11,586 bases of DNA. It comes from Clostridiales bacterium (GTDB taxonomy: Bacteria; Bacillota; Clostridia; Peptostreptococcales; Anaerovoracaceae). This document shows positions 1-5,645 of the stretch, piece after piece. The translations under genes were made by a program, and so were the position numbers. Position 1 is the stretch's first letter; every line of letters begins with the position of its first letter. Location of the stretch: contig WRJV01000279.1 in the NCBI GenBank assembly GCA_009778415.1, positions 1 to 11,586 of the forward strand. Reading direction: 5' to 3'. The notes beneath the pieces were generated by a model. The model worked only from the letters and a program-made list of their open reading frames with translations, did no database searches and was not told the DNA's origin.

Positions 1-1431
1 GGGATAAGCAGCGAAGCGTGGGCCGCGCTGCAGAGCAAGAACCCCAGGGACCCGATTTCCCCGGTGCCGCTGTACAACGTAGCGGCCAAATCCGCGATAC
101 AGCCCGGCTCAGCCTTTAAGATGGTAACGGCATCAGCGGCGCTCTCCTGCGGGCTTGACCCAAAGATGAGGCTATATGACGGTGGGCGCGTCATGATAGC
201 GGAAAAGCCCTTCGGATGCCTGCTTTGGAATACCTCCCGTGGATCCCACGGGAGCATAAACCTTGCAGAAGCGCTTCGGGTATCGTGCAACTACTACTTT
301 TTTGACATAGCCACAGGCAGGGATTTTGCCAGAGGCGAGCGGTCGCTCGGATACAAAGAACCTATCAACATAGACAAGATAATGAGCTACGCCAGGCAGT
401 ACGGGCTTGGCGTCCCGACAGGGATTGAAATCGGGGAAGCCCCCACGTCGATACCCGACTCGGAAACCAAGCTGAAGCGGACGAAGGCGTCGCTGGCCAA
501 CATACTGAACGTCCGCGCAGAACGGTACTTCAAGCCGGAGGTCCTGGCGGACAGCGGACAGCTGAAGCAGTACATAGACGAAATAATAAGCTGGACAGAA
601 GAAAACCCCTCAAGGAACGAGATCATCAGGCGCATGGGCGACGTGGGCGTGAGGGACGAGATGATCGTAGCGGTAGCGGAGCTGTGCAAGTTCGACTATT
701 ACAACTTCGCCAAATGGACGCTGGGGGACGAGCTGAACATATCGATCGGCCAAGGCGAAAACGCCTACACGCCGCTGCAGATGGCCAATTACCTGGCTAC
801 GCTGGGCAACGGCGGCGTACACAACAAGGTAAGCTTGATCAGCGCGACCGAGGGGCACAAGATTGAAAAACCGCCGGGTGAAAAAGTCGACATAAACAAC
901 GACGTGGGTTTCGATGAAATCATACGCGGCATGAAGATGGTAGCAGGGCCGGGAGGCACGCTCAACAGCATATTCGGCCGCTTCCCCGTACAGGTGGCCG
1001 CAAAGACCGGAACCGCGCAGCGGGAAGGCAGGATACACCCGCCAGACGAAGTCGAGTACATGCAGGCAAACCTGAGAAGGATAGCGCCGTACCTGAAATG
1101 GGAAGACGTCGAAGCTGAGATGGCTAGGCTGCTCAACGAATTCCCGGAAACGTGGAAATCGCAAAACACAGCGGTGAGGCAAGCGGTGATGAACCTTTCG
1201 GACGGAAGGGTGACTTACGACAAGATGGACGAATACAAGGAAAAATACAAGCCTTTTGCATGGGTGCTGGCAATGGCGCCTGCGGACGACCCTAAAATAG
1301 CCGTCGCAGTGCTTCTGTTCCAAGGGGACACGTCGATCAACGCGGCGCCGGTGGCGAGGGAAGTCATCGCAAAGTACCTGCAGCTTGACAAGGCTTACGA
1401 AGACATGAATTTGGGCTTAACAGCAGATTGA
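1..1431 (+). CDS. mrdA: Penicillin-binding protein 2, class B transpeptidase (5' end missing)
   Basis: This is the C-terminal 476 residues of a class B PBP; the frame is open from base 1, so the start and the N-terminal anchor and dimerisation domain lie outside. All three transpeptidase motifs are visible: SAFK with the acyl-enzyme serine at 109-120, SCN at 283-291, and KTG followed by TAQ at 1003-1020. The stretches YGLGVPTGIEI and SIGQGENAYTPLQMAN are typical of PBP2/MrdA. The protein cross-links peptidoglycan outside the membrane during side-wall growth, with RodA as its glycosyltransferase partner; rodA lies nearby on the other strand. Two extra segments look longer than in textbook PBP2: about 463-720 before SIGQG and about 1021-1251 between KTGTAQ and FAWVLAMAP. 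Both are rich in charged residues and probably helical. The stop is 23 bases before the next start, suggesting cotranscription with minD. Assignment to PBP2 rather than a sporulation PBP rests on the neighbours. Confidence 0.9.
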   Translation, partial: GISSEAWAALQSKNPRDPISPVPLYNVAAKSAIQPGSAFKMVTASAALSCGLDPKMRLYDGGRVMIAEKPFGCLLWNTSRGSHGSINLAEALRVSCNYYFFDIATGRDFARGERSLGYKEPINIDKIMSYARQYGLGVPTGIEIGEAPTSIPDSETKLKRTKASLANILNVRAERYFKPEVLADSGQLKQYIDEIISWTEENPSRNEIIRRMGDVGVRDEMIVAVAELCKFDYYNFAKWTLGDELNISIGQGENAYTPLQMANYLATLGNGGVHNKVSLISATEGHKIEKPPGEKVDINNDVGFDEIIRGMKMVAGPGGTLNSIFGRFPVQVAAKTGTAQREGRIHPPDEVEYMQANLRRIAPYLKWEDVEAEMARLLNEFPETWKSQNTAVRQAVMNLSDGRVTYDKMDEYKEKYKPFAWVLAMAPADDPKIAVAVLLFQGDTSINAAPVAREVIAKYLQLDKAYEDMNLGLTAD

Positions 1432-1454
1432 GCGGTAAGAGGGAAGTGACTCAA

Positions 1455-2174
1455 ATGGGAAAAGTGATTTTAATTGCATCGGGGAAAGGGGGCACAGGCA
1501 AGACTGTGTTTACCGCCAATGCAGGGGCGTGCCTGACACAAAGAGGGTACAAAGTCGCCCTGATCGACATGGACATGGGCCTTCGGAACCTGGACCTTTG
1601 CCTCGGGCTTGAAGACAAGGTGGTTTACGATTTGGTGGACGTCTTGACCGGGCTGTGCAGGATAAAGCAGGCGCTGGTCAGGGACAGGAGGTATGAAGGC
1701 CTCTACCTGATAGCGTCCCCGCCGAGCAACAAAAGTGCCGACATAACGCCGCTGCACATGAAGGTCCTCTATAAAAAGCTGAGGAAGAGTTTTGATTACA
1801 TACTGGTCGATGCCCCTTCCGGGATAAACGAAACCGTTCTGATGGCATCGGAAAGCGTTGACAGCGCAGTCATTGTCACGATGCCTGAATATGCTGCGGT
1901 GCGTAACGCGGACATCCTAGATGCCGCTCTGAAAGACAAAGGCCTGGCAGACATAAAATACGTGCTCAACAAGGTAAGGGGCGACATAATATCCACCGGG
2001 CTCATCCCCGGTATCAACGAAATTTCGCGCAAGCTCAGGCCGGAGCTGGCTGGGATTATTCAGTACGACGACAACATCCACATCGCGGCCAACAACGGCT
2101 TTCCTGTAGTCTACAAAAAAGGGACGTACATCGAGGAGAACTTCAACAAGATAGTCGACAGGATCATAAAGTAG
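1455..2174 (+). CDS. minD: MinD-like ParA-family ATPase
   Basis: A 239-residue P-loop ATPase of the MinD/ParA class. The deviant Walker A motif GKGGTGKT covers residues 10-17, with signature lysine K11 and K16. The switch region IDMDMGLRNLDL (D38, D40) and the Walker B-like FDYILVDAPSG follow. NLDLCLGLEDKVVYDLVDV is strongly MinD-like, so this is not a plasmid ParA. MinD normally positions the septum by recruiting MinC to the membrane. The protein ends at about the helix before the usual amphipathic membrane-targeting sequence, and no such tail is seen. Neither minC nor minE is adjacent: PBP2 is directly upstream and rodA faces it downstream. The ATG at 1455 is chosen because GGGAAG at 1441-1446 is well placed; an in-frame TTG at 1428 overlaps the mrdA stop and has no clear RBS. 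The family is sure; a role in septum placement is inferred. Confidence 0.88.
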   Translation: MGKVILIASGKGGTGKTVFTANAGACLTQRGYKVALIDMDMGLRNLDLCLGLEDKVVYDLVDVLTGLCRIKQALVRDRRYEGLYLIASPPSNKSADITPLHMKVLYKKLRKSFDYILVDAPSGINETVLMASESVDSAVIVTMPEYAAVRNADILDAALKDKGLADIKYVLNKVRGDIISTGLIPGINEISRKLRPELAGIIQYDDNIHIAANNGFPVVYKKGTYIEENFNKIVDRIIK

Positions 2175-2197
2175 GGCGGGCATGGCGCCCGGCGTTG

Positions 2198-3307
2198 TCA
2201 CGAGAAGTTTATTATCTTGTTCCTTATGCCAATGTTCAGCACCAGGCCGACAGCTACCATGCAGGACAGTATCGAGGAACCGCCGTAGCTTATGAACGGC
2301 AAGGTGACACCGGTGACCGGCATGATGCCCATCGTCATCGCTATGTTCTCGAATATCTGGAACAGAAACATCCCGATAAAGCCCATCGACACCAGCGCCC
2401 CGTACAAATCCTTCGCGTTGATGGCGATCTTGAGTATCCTGTAGAGGAATACCGTATAAAGGAGTATCAGGAGAGCTCCCCCCAGCAGCCCCAGCTCTTC
2501 AGCTATGACAGAAAAAATAAAGTCTGATTTTTGCACAGGCAGGAATTCCAGCTTCTTCTGCGTCCCGGCGAAGAGGCCCTTGCCGAAGAGCCCCCCGGAG
2601 CCGATGGCTATTTTTGACTGCCACACCTGCCAGTTGCCGGGCAGCAGCAAATTGTCCGGGTTGAGGAAAGCGTCAATCCTGTCCTTTTGGGTCCCGCTGA
2701 GGAAACGGTAGACGACGGGGATAAGAAAAGCAGTGGCCGCCGACAGCTCCGCGAACAATTTGTAGTTGATGCCCGCGAAAAACACCATGACCACCCAGGC
2801 GAAACCCATGACTACGGCGCTTCCCAAGTCTTCGAGCAGGACAATCACAATAAACGGCACCGCATAAAGGAACGACAAAGCAACGCCCTTGAATTCCTTA
2901 AGCGAATCCCTGTTCCTCGATATGTACATCGCGCTTAGCAGCACCATCGAAATCTTAACAAGCTCCGAGGGCTGAAAAGTGGTGAAGCCCAGGTTGATCC
3001 ACCTGGCGCCGCCGTATTCCGAGTGCCCAAGGCTCGGGATGTGCACAGACAGCAAAAACAGAATCGAGGCGGCATAGAGTATTTTTTCGATACTCAGGTA
3101 AAAATGATAGTCTATGAACAGCACTACGATCATCGCGGCAAAGCCGATGCAGTATGCGGTAATCTGTGTTTTTACCGACGAAGAAAAAACGAACTGGCCT
3201 TGGTTTGCAGTGCTTGCGATCATAATAATGCTGAACGCCGCGAAAAACACAGGGAGGATCGCAAGGAATTTGTCCACGTTCTTGAGCAGGTTCCAAAAAT
3301 AATTCAT
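2198..3307 (-). CDS. rodA: SEDS peptidoglycan glycosyltransferase RodA
   Basis: A 369-residue polytopic membrane protein with about ten hydrophobic segments, matching the SEDS family length. Diagnostic stretches are GGARWINLGFTTFQPSE (about residues 99-115, W103), DLGSAVV (160-166), VQKSDFIFSVIAEELGLLGG (258-277) and MPVTGVTLPFISYGGSS (329-345). D262 in KSDFIF probably matches the essential SEDS aspartate. RodA polymerises lipid II into glycan strands and works with PBP2. RodA is preferred over FtsW because of the PBP2/MinD context. The ATG at 3305-3307 is favoured because GAGGG lies eight bases upstream on this strand; longer in-frame starts up to 3343 lack an RBS and would cover the promoter. 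The gene converges with minD, leaving 23 bases between stops. In many Clostridia rodA lies in the same direction downstream of the min genes, so an inversion is likely. The proline usual before DLG is replaced by Glu. Confidence 0.93.
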   Translation of the reverse strand: MNYFWNLLKNVDKFLAILPVFFAAFSIIMIASTANQGQFVFSSSVKTQITAYCIGFAAMIVVLFIDYHFYLSIEKILYAASILFLLSVHIPSLGHSEYGGARWINLGFTTFQPSELVKISMVLLSAMYISRNRDSLKEFKGVALSFLYAVPFIVIVLLEDLGSAVVMGFAWVVMVFFAGINYKLFAELSAATAFLIPVVYRFLSGTQKDRIDAFLNPDNLLLPGNWQVWQSKIAIGSGGLFGKGLFAGTQKKLEFLPVQKSDFIFSVIAEELGLLGGALLILLYTVFLYRILKIAINAKDLYGALVSMGFIGMFLFQIFENIAMTMGIMPVTGVTLPFISYGGSSILSCMVAVGLVLNIGIRNKIINFS

Positions 3308-3326
3308 TTCACTGACCCTCATTAAC

Positions 3327-3356
3327 TTGACATATCGATACAATAAACATTATAAT
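3327..3356 (+). promoter_or_regulatory. Probable sigma-A promoter of rny
   Basis: A perfect TTGACA (3327-3332) is followed after 18 bases by a perfect TATAAT (3351-3356). Transcription would start near 3363, giving an AT-rich leader of roughly 75-95 bases depending on the rny start. Both consensus hexamers make this the best promoter in the window. Confidence 0.75.
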
Positions 3357-3378
3357 ATATCTGGTATGTTTATATCAA
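3349..3378 (-). promoter_or_regulatory. Probable sigma-A promoter of rodA
   Basis: Read on the minus strand, TTGATA (3373-3378) is followed after 18 bases by a perfect TATAAT (3349-3354). Transcription would start near 3342, giving a leader of about 35 bases with GAGGG before the rodA ATG. The -10 box overlaps that of the rny promoter on the other strand. Confidence 0.6.
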
Positions 3379-3409
3379 TATTAAATTTACAAACTCCAAA
3401 GGATTAGAG

Positions 3410-3436
3410 GTGGAAGATAAGCAAAATACAAAATAA
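3410..3436 (+). CDS. Possible 8-codon leader ORF ahead of rny
   Basis: A GTG at 3410 opens a short frame encoding V/M-EDKQNTK and stops at TAA 3434-3436, three bases before the ATG at 3440. AAAGG (3398-3402) lies seven bases upstream, a normal RBS spacing. If translated, it would bring ribosomes to the rny start region and could couple or tune its translation. At this length it may be chance; nothing but spacing supports it. Confidence 0.2.
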   Translation: MEDKQNTK

Positions 3437-3439
3437 AGA

Positions 3440-4999
3440 ATGGAGGAGGTGTTTAGTATACCAATTTTAGGATATTGCATTACGGGACTTATTGCCTTGG
3501 CCTTTGGGCTGTTGGTTGGATATATACTCAGGAAAACTGTCGGCGAAAAAGCCATCGGCAGCGCGGAGCAGAAAGCAAAGAATTTGATTCTTGACGCGGA
3601 GAATAGATCGGCGACCATAAAAAAGGAAATAACCATTGAAGCAAAAGAAGAAGCCCATCGTGTGAGGAGCGAGGCTGAACGGGAAATCCGCGAACGGAGG
3701 ACCGAAATTCAAAGGGCTGAAAAGAGACTGATACAAAAAGAGGAATCACTTGACAATAAGATCGAAAATATCGAGAAAAAGGAAGAGAGCATCACCAATA
3801 AAGAACAGAAGCTGATTGACAGGCAAAAAGAACTTGACGGATTTGTCGAAAAACAGAGGGAAGAACTGGAGAGGATATCAGGGTATTCCGTTGAAGATGC
3901 AAAAGCGATATTACTGGCTAATACAGAAAAAGAAATCAGATATGAAGCTTCTGTCCTGATCAAAAGGACTTTAGACGAAGCAAAAGAGGAAGCAGACAAG
4001 AGAGCTCGGGAAATCATAGTTGGCGCAATCCAACGGTGCGCAGCGGACCACGTGACGGAAAGCACCGTGTCCGTAGTGCCGCTTCCCAATGATGAGATGA
4101 AGGGGAGGATCATCGGCAGGGAAGGCAGGAACATAAGGGCAATTGAAACGATGACAGGCGTGGACCTGATTATAGACGACACGCCGGAAGCCGTAATCCT
4201 GTCCGGATTTGACCCGGTAAGAAGGGAAATTGCCAGGCTGGCGCTCGAAAAGCTGATAGTGGACGGACGCATCCATCCCGCAAGGATCGAGGAAATGGTT
4301 GAAAAAGCGGGCAAGGAAGTGAACGCCACCATTAAAGAGGAGGGCGAGCAAGCCACATTTGAAGTCGGGATACACAATTTGCACCCTGAACTGATAAAGT
4401 TGTTGGGCAGGCTGAAGTACAGGACTTCCTATGGCCAAAACGTACTGAAGCATTCCGTGGAAGTCGCGCACCTGGCAGGGCTTATGGCAGGCGAGCTGGG
4501 GCTGGACGTGAAGCTTTCCAAGAGGGCAGGGCTCCTGCATGACATAGGGAAGGCTCTCGACCACGAAGTGGAAGGCACCCACGTGGACATCGGCATGGAC
4601 ATCCTGAAAAAGTACAAGGAGAGCGAGGCTGTAATCAGCGCAATGTCGGCCCACCACGGCGACTACGAGCCCAAAAGCATAGAGGCTGTCATAATAGCCG
4701 CTTCTGACGCGTTGTCTGCCGCAAGGCCGGGTGCAAGGCGGGAAACCTTGGAAACCTACATAAAGAGGCTTCAGAAGCTTGAGGAGATCGCCAACACGAC
4801 TAAGGGCGTGGACAGGTCGTTCGCCATTCAAGCGGGGCGCGAGGTTCGGATTATAGTCAAACCAGACGAAATCAACGACGAAGAGATTGTGTTCCTCGCC
4901 AGGGAAATCTCCAAGAAAATCGAAGGCGAGCTAGAATACCCCGGCCAGATAAAGGTGAACGTCATAAGAGAAACCAGAGCGATCGATTACGCAAAGTAA
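3440..4999 (+). CDS. rny: Ribonuclease Y
   Basis: RNase Y is the membrane-anchored endoribonuclease that starts bulk mRNA decay in many Firmicutes. Numbering from 3440, residues 7-28 form a transmembrane anchor, about 30-195 a charged coiled coil, and about 210-275 a KH RNA-binding domain with GRIIGREG at 222-229. The HD phosphohydrolase domain carries the catalytic pair H367-D368 in LLHDIGKALDHE and the AHHGD motif at 404-408. The protein ends in ETRAIDYAK, as in well-known RNase Y proteins. The length is 519 residues from the ATG at 3440, or 513 from an ATA at 3458, which fits the strong RBS better. The gene is monocistronic, with its own promoter at 3327-3356 and a terminator at 5028-5077. 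The first roughly 600 bases, coding anchor and coiled coil, are visibly more AT-rich than the KH-HD part. Identity is very sure; the start is not. Confidence 0.96.
   Translation: MEEVFSIPILGYCITGLIALAFGLLVGYILRKTVGEKAIGSAEQKAKNLILDAENRSATIKKEITIEAKEEAHRVRSEAEREIRERRTEIQRAEKRLIQKEESLDNKIENIEKKEESITNKEQKLIDRQKELDGFVEKQREELERISGYSVEDAKAILLANTEKEIRYEASVLIKRTLDEAKEEADKRAREIIVGAIQRCAADHVTESTVSVVPLPNDEMKGRIIGREGRNIRAIETMTGVDLIIDDTPEAVILSGFDPVRREIARLALEKLIVDGRIHPARIEEMVEKAGKEVNATIKEEGEQATFEVGIHNLHPELIKLLGRLKYRTSYGQNVLKHSVEVAHLAGLMAGELGLDVKLSKRAGLLHDIGKALDHEVEGTHVDIGMDILKKYKESEAVISAMSAHHGDYEPKSIEAVIIAASDALSAARPGARRETLETYIKRLQKLEEIANTTKGVDRSFAIQAGREVRIIVKPDEINDEEIVFLAREISKKIEGELEYPGQIKVNVIRETRAIDYAK
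3442..3460 (+). promoter_or_regulatory. Strong rny ribosome binding site, 8 bases before an ATA codon
   Basis: GGAGGAGGTG at 3442-3451 is a near-perfect Shine-Dalgarno sequence, yet it lies just after the only ATG (3440) rather than before it. Eight bases beyond GGAGG (3445-3449), at 3458-3460, is an in-frame ATA. The ATG at 3440 is preceded only by an A-rich stretch with a weak AAAGA. This placement suggests initiation at ATA. Confidence 0.5.
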
Positions 5000-5027
5000 A
5001 TTTTATTAGATGTAAACAACAGCAAAT

Positions 5028-5077
5028 GGCATAGCAAATCCTCCTCGCAGGCGGGTTTGCCGTGCCACTTTTGTTCT
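5028..5077 (+). terminator. Intrinsic terminator of rny
   Basis: The arms at 5028-5041 and 5053-5066 pair over 14 positions, with two G-U wobbles and one A-C mismatch. An inner CCT/AGG helix (5043-5045 with 5049-5051) closes a three-base loop. A T-rich run, TTTTGTTCT, follows at 5069-5077. It lies 28 bases after the rny stop. Confidence 0.8.
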
Positions 5078-5107
5078 CGGCAGCCCGAATATATAAAACT
5101 TTTCAAT

Positions 5108-5141
5108 ATGTAACGCCAATGTAACCGGCTAGTTGTATAAT
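5108..5141 (+). promoter_or_regulatory. Promoter lacking a -35 box, with tandem heptamers (possible activator site)
   Basis: A perfect TATAAT stands at 5136-5141, but the bases 16-18 upstream (around 5113, ACGCCA) bear no likeness to TTGACA. Instead ATGTAAC occurs twice, at 5108-5114 and 5119-5125, with four bases between (11-bp period) and ten bases from the second copy to the -10. A 7+4+7 direct repeat replacing the -35 is the classic layout of PhoB/OmpR-family activated promoters. It would drive the 71-aa ORF at 5189. The regulator's identity is unknown. Confidence 0.5.
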
Positions 5142-5188
5142 AAATATAGTGGCAAAACCAAATACGGGAAGTGGATTGGAGAGAGATT

Positions 5189-5404
5189 ATGAAAACAGGG
5201 GAGTTTTTGGAAAGATCAACGCATGCGCCAGCTGCGAATGATTCGATTACAGTTTCGAGAGTGACGTTCCTCGGCGCCGGCCCCCATGGCCAGGCCTTGT
5301 CGATGGGCTGGCCGGCTCCGATGTACCAGATGCTGGAAAACATAATATACGGCGACACCGAGTCGCAGTACGTTGACAAATACGAGTACTCGTGGGTCAA
5401 CTGA
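5189..5404 (+). CDS. Unidentified 71-aa protein
   Basis: I do not recognise this protein. The ATG at 5189 has GGAGAGAG at 5178-5185 just upstream; an in-frame GTG at 5171 would add six residues but lacks a good RBS. The product is soluble-looking, with no signal peptide, membrane segment or cysteine. It has a polar N-terminus (MKTGEFLERS), a Gly/Pro-rich middle (FLGAGPHGQALSMGWPAP) and an acidic, aromatic C-terminus with five Tyr in the last 17 or so residues and WVN at the end. Codon choice in the second half (TAC, GAC, GAG, GTC, TCG) matches the neighbouring real genes and contrasts with the AT-rich flank, which supports coding. It has its own promoter (-10 at 5136), and GC-rich hairpins follow the stop directly. 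The unit is insulated by terminators on both sides. It might be a regulatory peptide, a modified-peptide precursor or a small stress protein; none of these is shown. Confidence 0.6.
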   Translation: MKTGEFLERSTHAPAANDSITVSRVTFLGAGPHGQALSMGWPAPMYQMLENIIYGDTESQYVDKYEYSWVN

Positions 5405-5421
5405 CGCGGGCGACGCCCGCG
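5405..5421 (+). repeat. Perfect GC hairpin directly after the 71-aa ORF stop
   Basis: CGCGGGC (5405-5411) and GCCCGCG (5415-5421) form a perfect 7-bp stem around a GAC loop, starting at the base after the TGA. No T tract follows, so it is not a standard intrinsic terminator. It may protect the 3' end or belong to a larger structured element. Confidence 0.65.
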
Positions 5422-5441
5422 CGCCGCGCGCCGCGCACCGC
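5421..5441 (+). repeat. Three tandem GC heptamers
   Basis: GCGCCGC occurs at 5421-5427 and 5428-5434, and GCACCGC (one change) at 5435-5441, head to tail. The run links two hairpins and shares bases with both. Its function is unknown; slippage-prone DNA or part of a small dispersed GC-rich repeat are possibilities. Confidence 0.55.
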
Positions 5442-5455
5442 GCATAGGCGCGGTG
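5436..5455 (+). repeat. Second perfect GC hairpin
   Basis: CACCGCGC (5436-5443) and GCGCGGTG (5448-5455) pair perfectly over 8 bp around the loop ATAG. ATTAGCAG follows, without a T run, so termination here is doubtful. With the stem at 5405-5421 it gives the 71-aa ORF transcript two very stable 3' structures ahead of the true terminator at 5524. Confidence 0.65.
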
Positions 5456-5523
5456 ATTAGCAGCCTTGATTTTCGCATACCACCTAGCGTTTGTTGATAC
5501 ATTGTTCACGAAAGTGGGGCAGC

Positions 5524-5570
5524 GCACCAAGCAAGTTGGAGACAATTTGTTTGGTGCATTGTTCTTTTTA
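5524..5570 (+). terminator. Strong intrinsic terminator
   Basis: The arms at 5524-5538 and 5543-5557 pair over 15 positions with two G-U wobbles and a GAGA loop. They are followed by a T-rich tail with TTTTT at 5564-5568. It probably ends transcription of the 71-aa ORF unit. The tail runs straight into the TTGACA of the next promoter. The stretch between 5456 and 5523 shows no gene or other clear signal. Confidence 0.85.
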
Positions 5571-5599
5571 TTGACATGGAGGCCAGGATTGGATAAAAT
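5571..5599 (+). promoter_or_regulatory. Probable sigma-A promoter of the SH3 lipoprotein-nifZ-thiI operon
   Basis: A perfect TTGACA (5571-5576) is followed after 17 bases by TAAAAT (5594-5599), five of six matches. Transcription would start near 5606, leaving a leader of about 40 bases with AAGGGGGG before the ATG at 5646. Confidence 0.7.
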
Positions 5600-5645
5600 C
5601 ATTGCAGGGCTGACATGTACAAATGAGGTTAAGGGGGGGATCACA

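Noticed and set aside
610..1323. Long antisense frame of 237 codons within mrdA
   Set aside because: Shadow of the PBP2 reading frame; low-complexity His/Arg/Val-rich product with no domain or RBS.
1428..1454. TTG start for minD overlapping the mrdA stop
   Set aside because: The RBS-like GGGAAG lies after it and fits the ATG at 1455, which begins exactly at the conserved MinD N-terminus.
2174..2190. Possible bidirectional terminator between minD and rodA (GGGCG / CGCCC)
   Set aside because: The five-base stem is short and neither strand has a T tract.
3971..4831. Antisense frame of 286 codons within rny
   Set aside because: Lies wholly under the KH-HD part of RNase Y, whose conservation explains the lack of stops; no family resemblance.
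4987..5502. Antisense 171-codon frame over the rny-to-lipoprotein gap
   Set aside because: Runs across the terminator and GC-rich hairpins, has an Arg/Ala-rich stretch caused by the repeats, and has no RBS or recognisable domain.
5142..5570. Known structured RNA (tmRNA, RNase P, SRP or riboswitch)
   Set aside because: None of the conserved cores of these RNAs could be found; the stretch is better read as an ORF with a structured 3' region.
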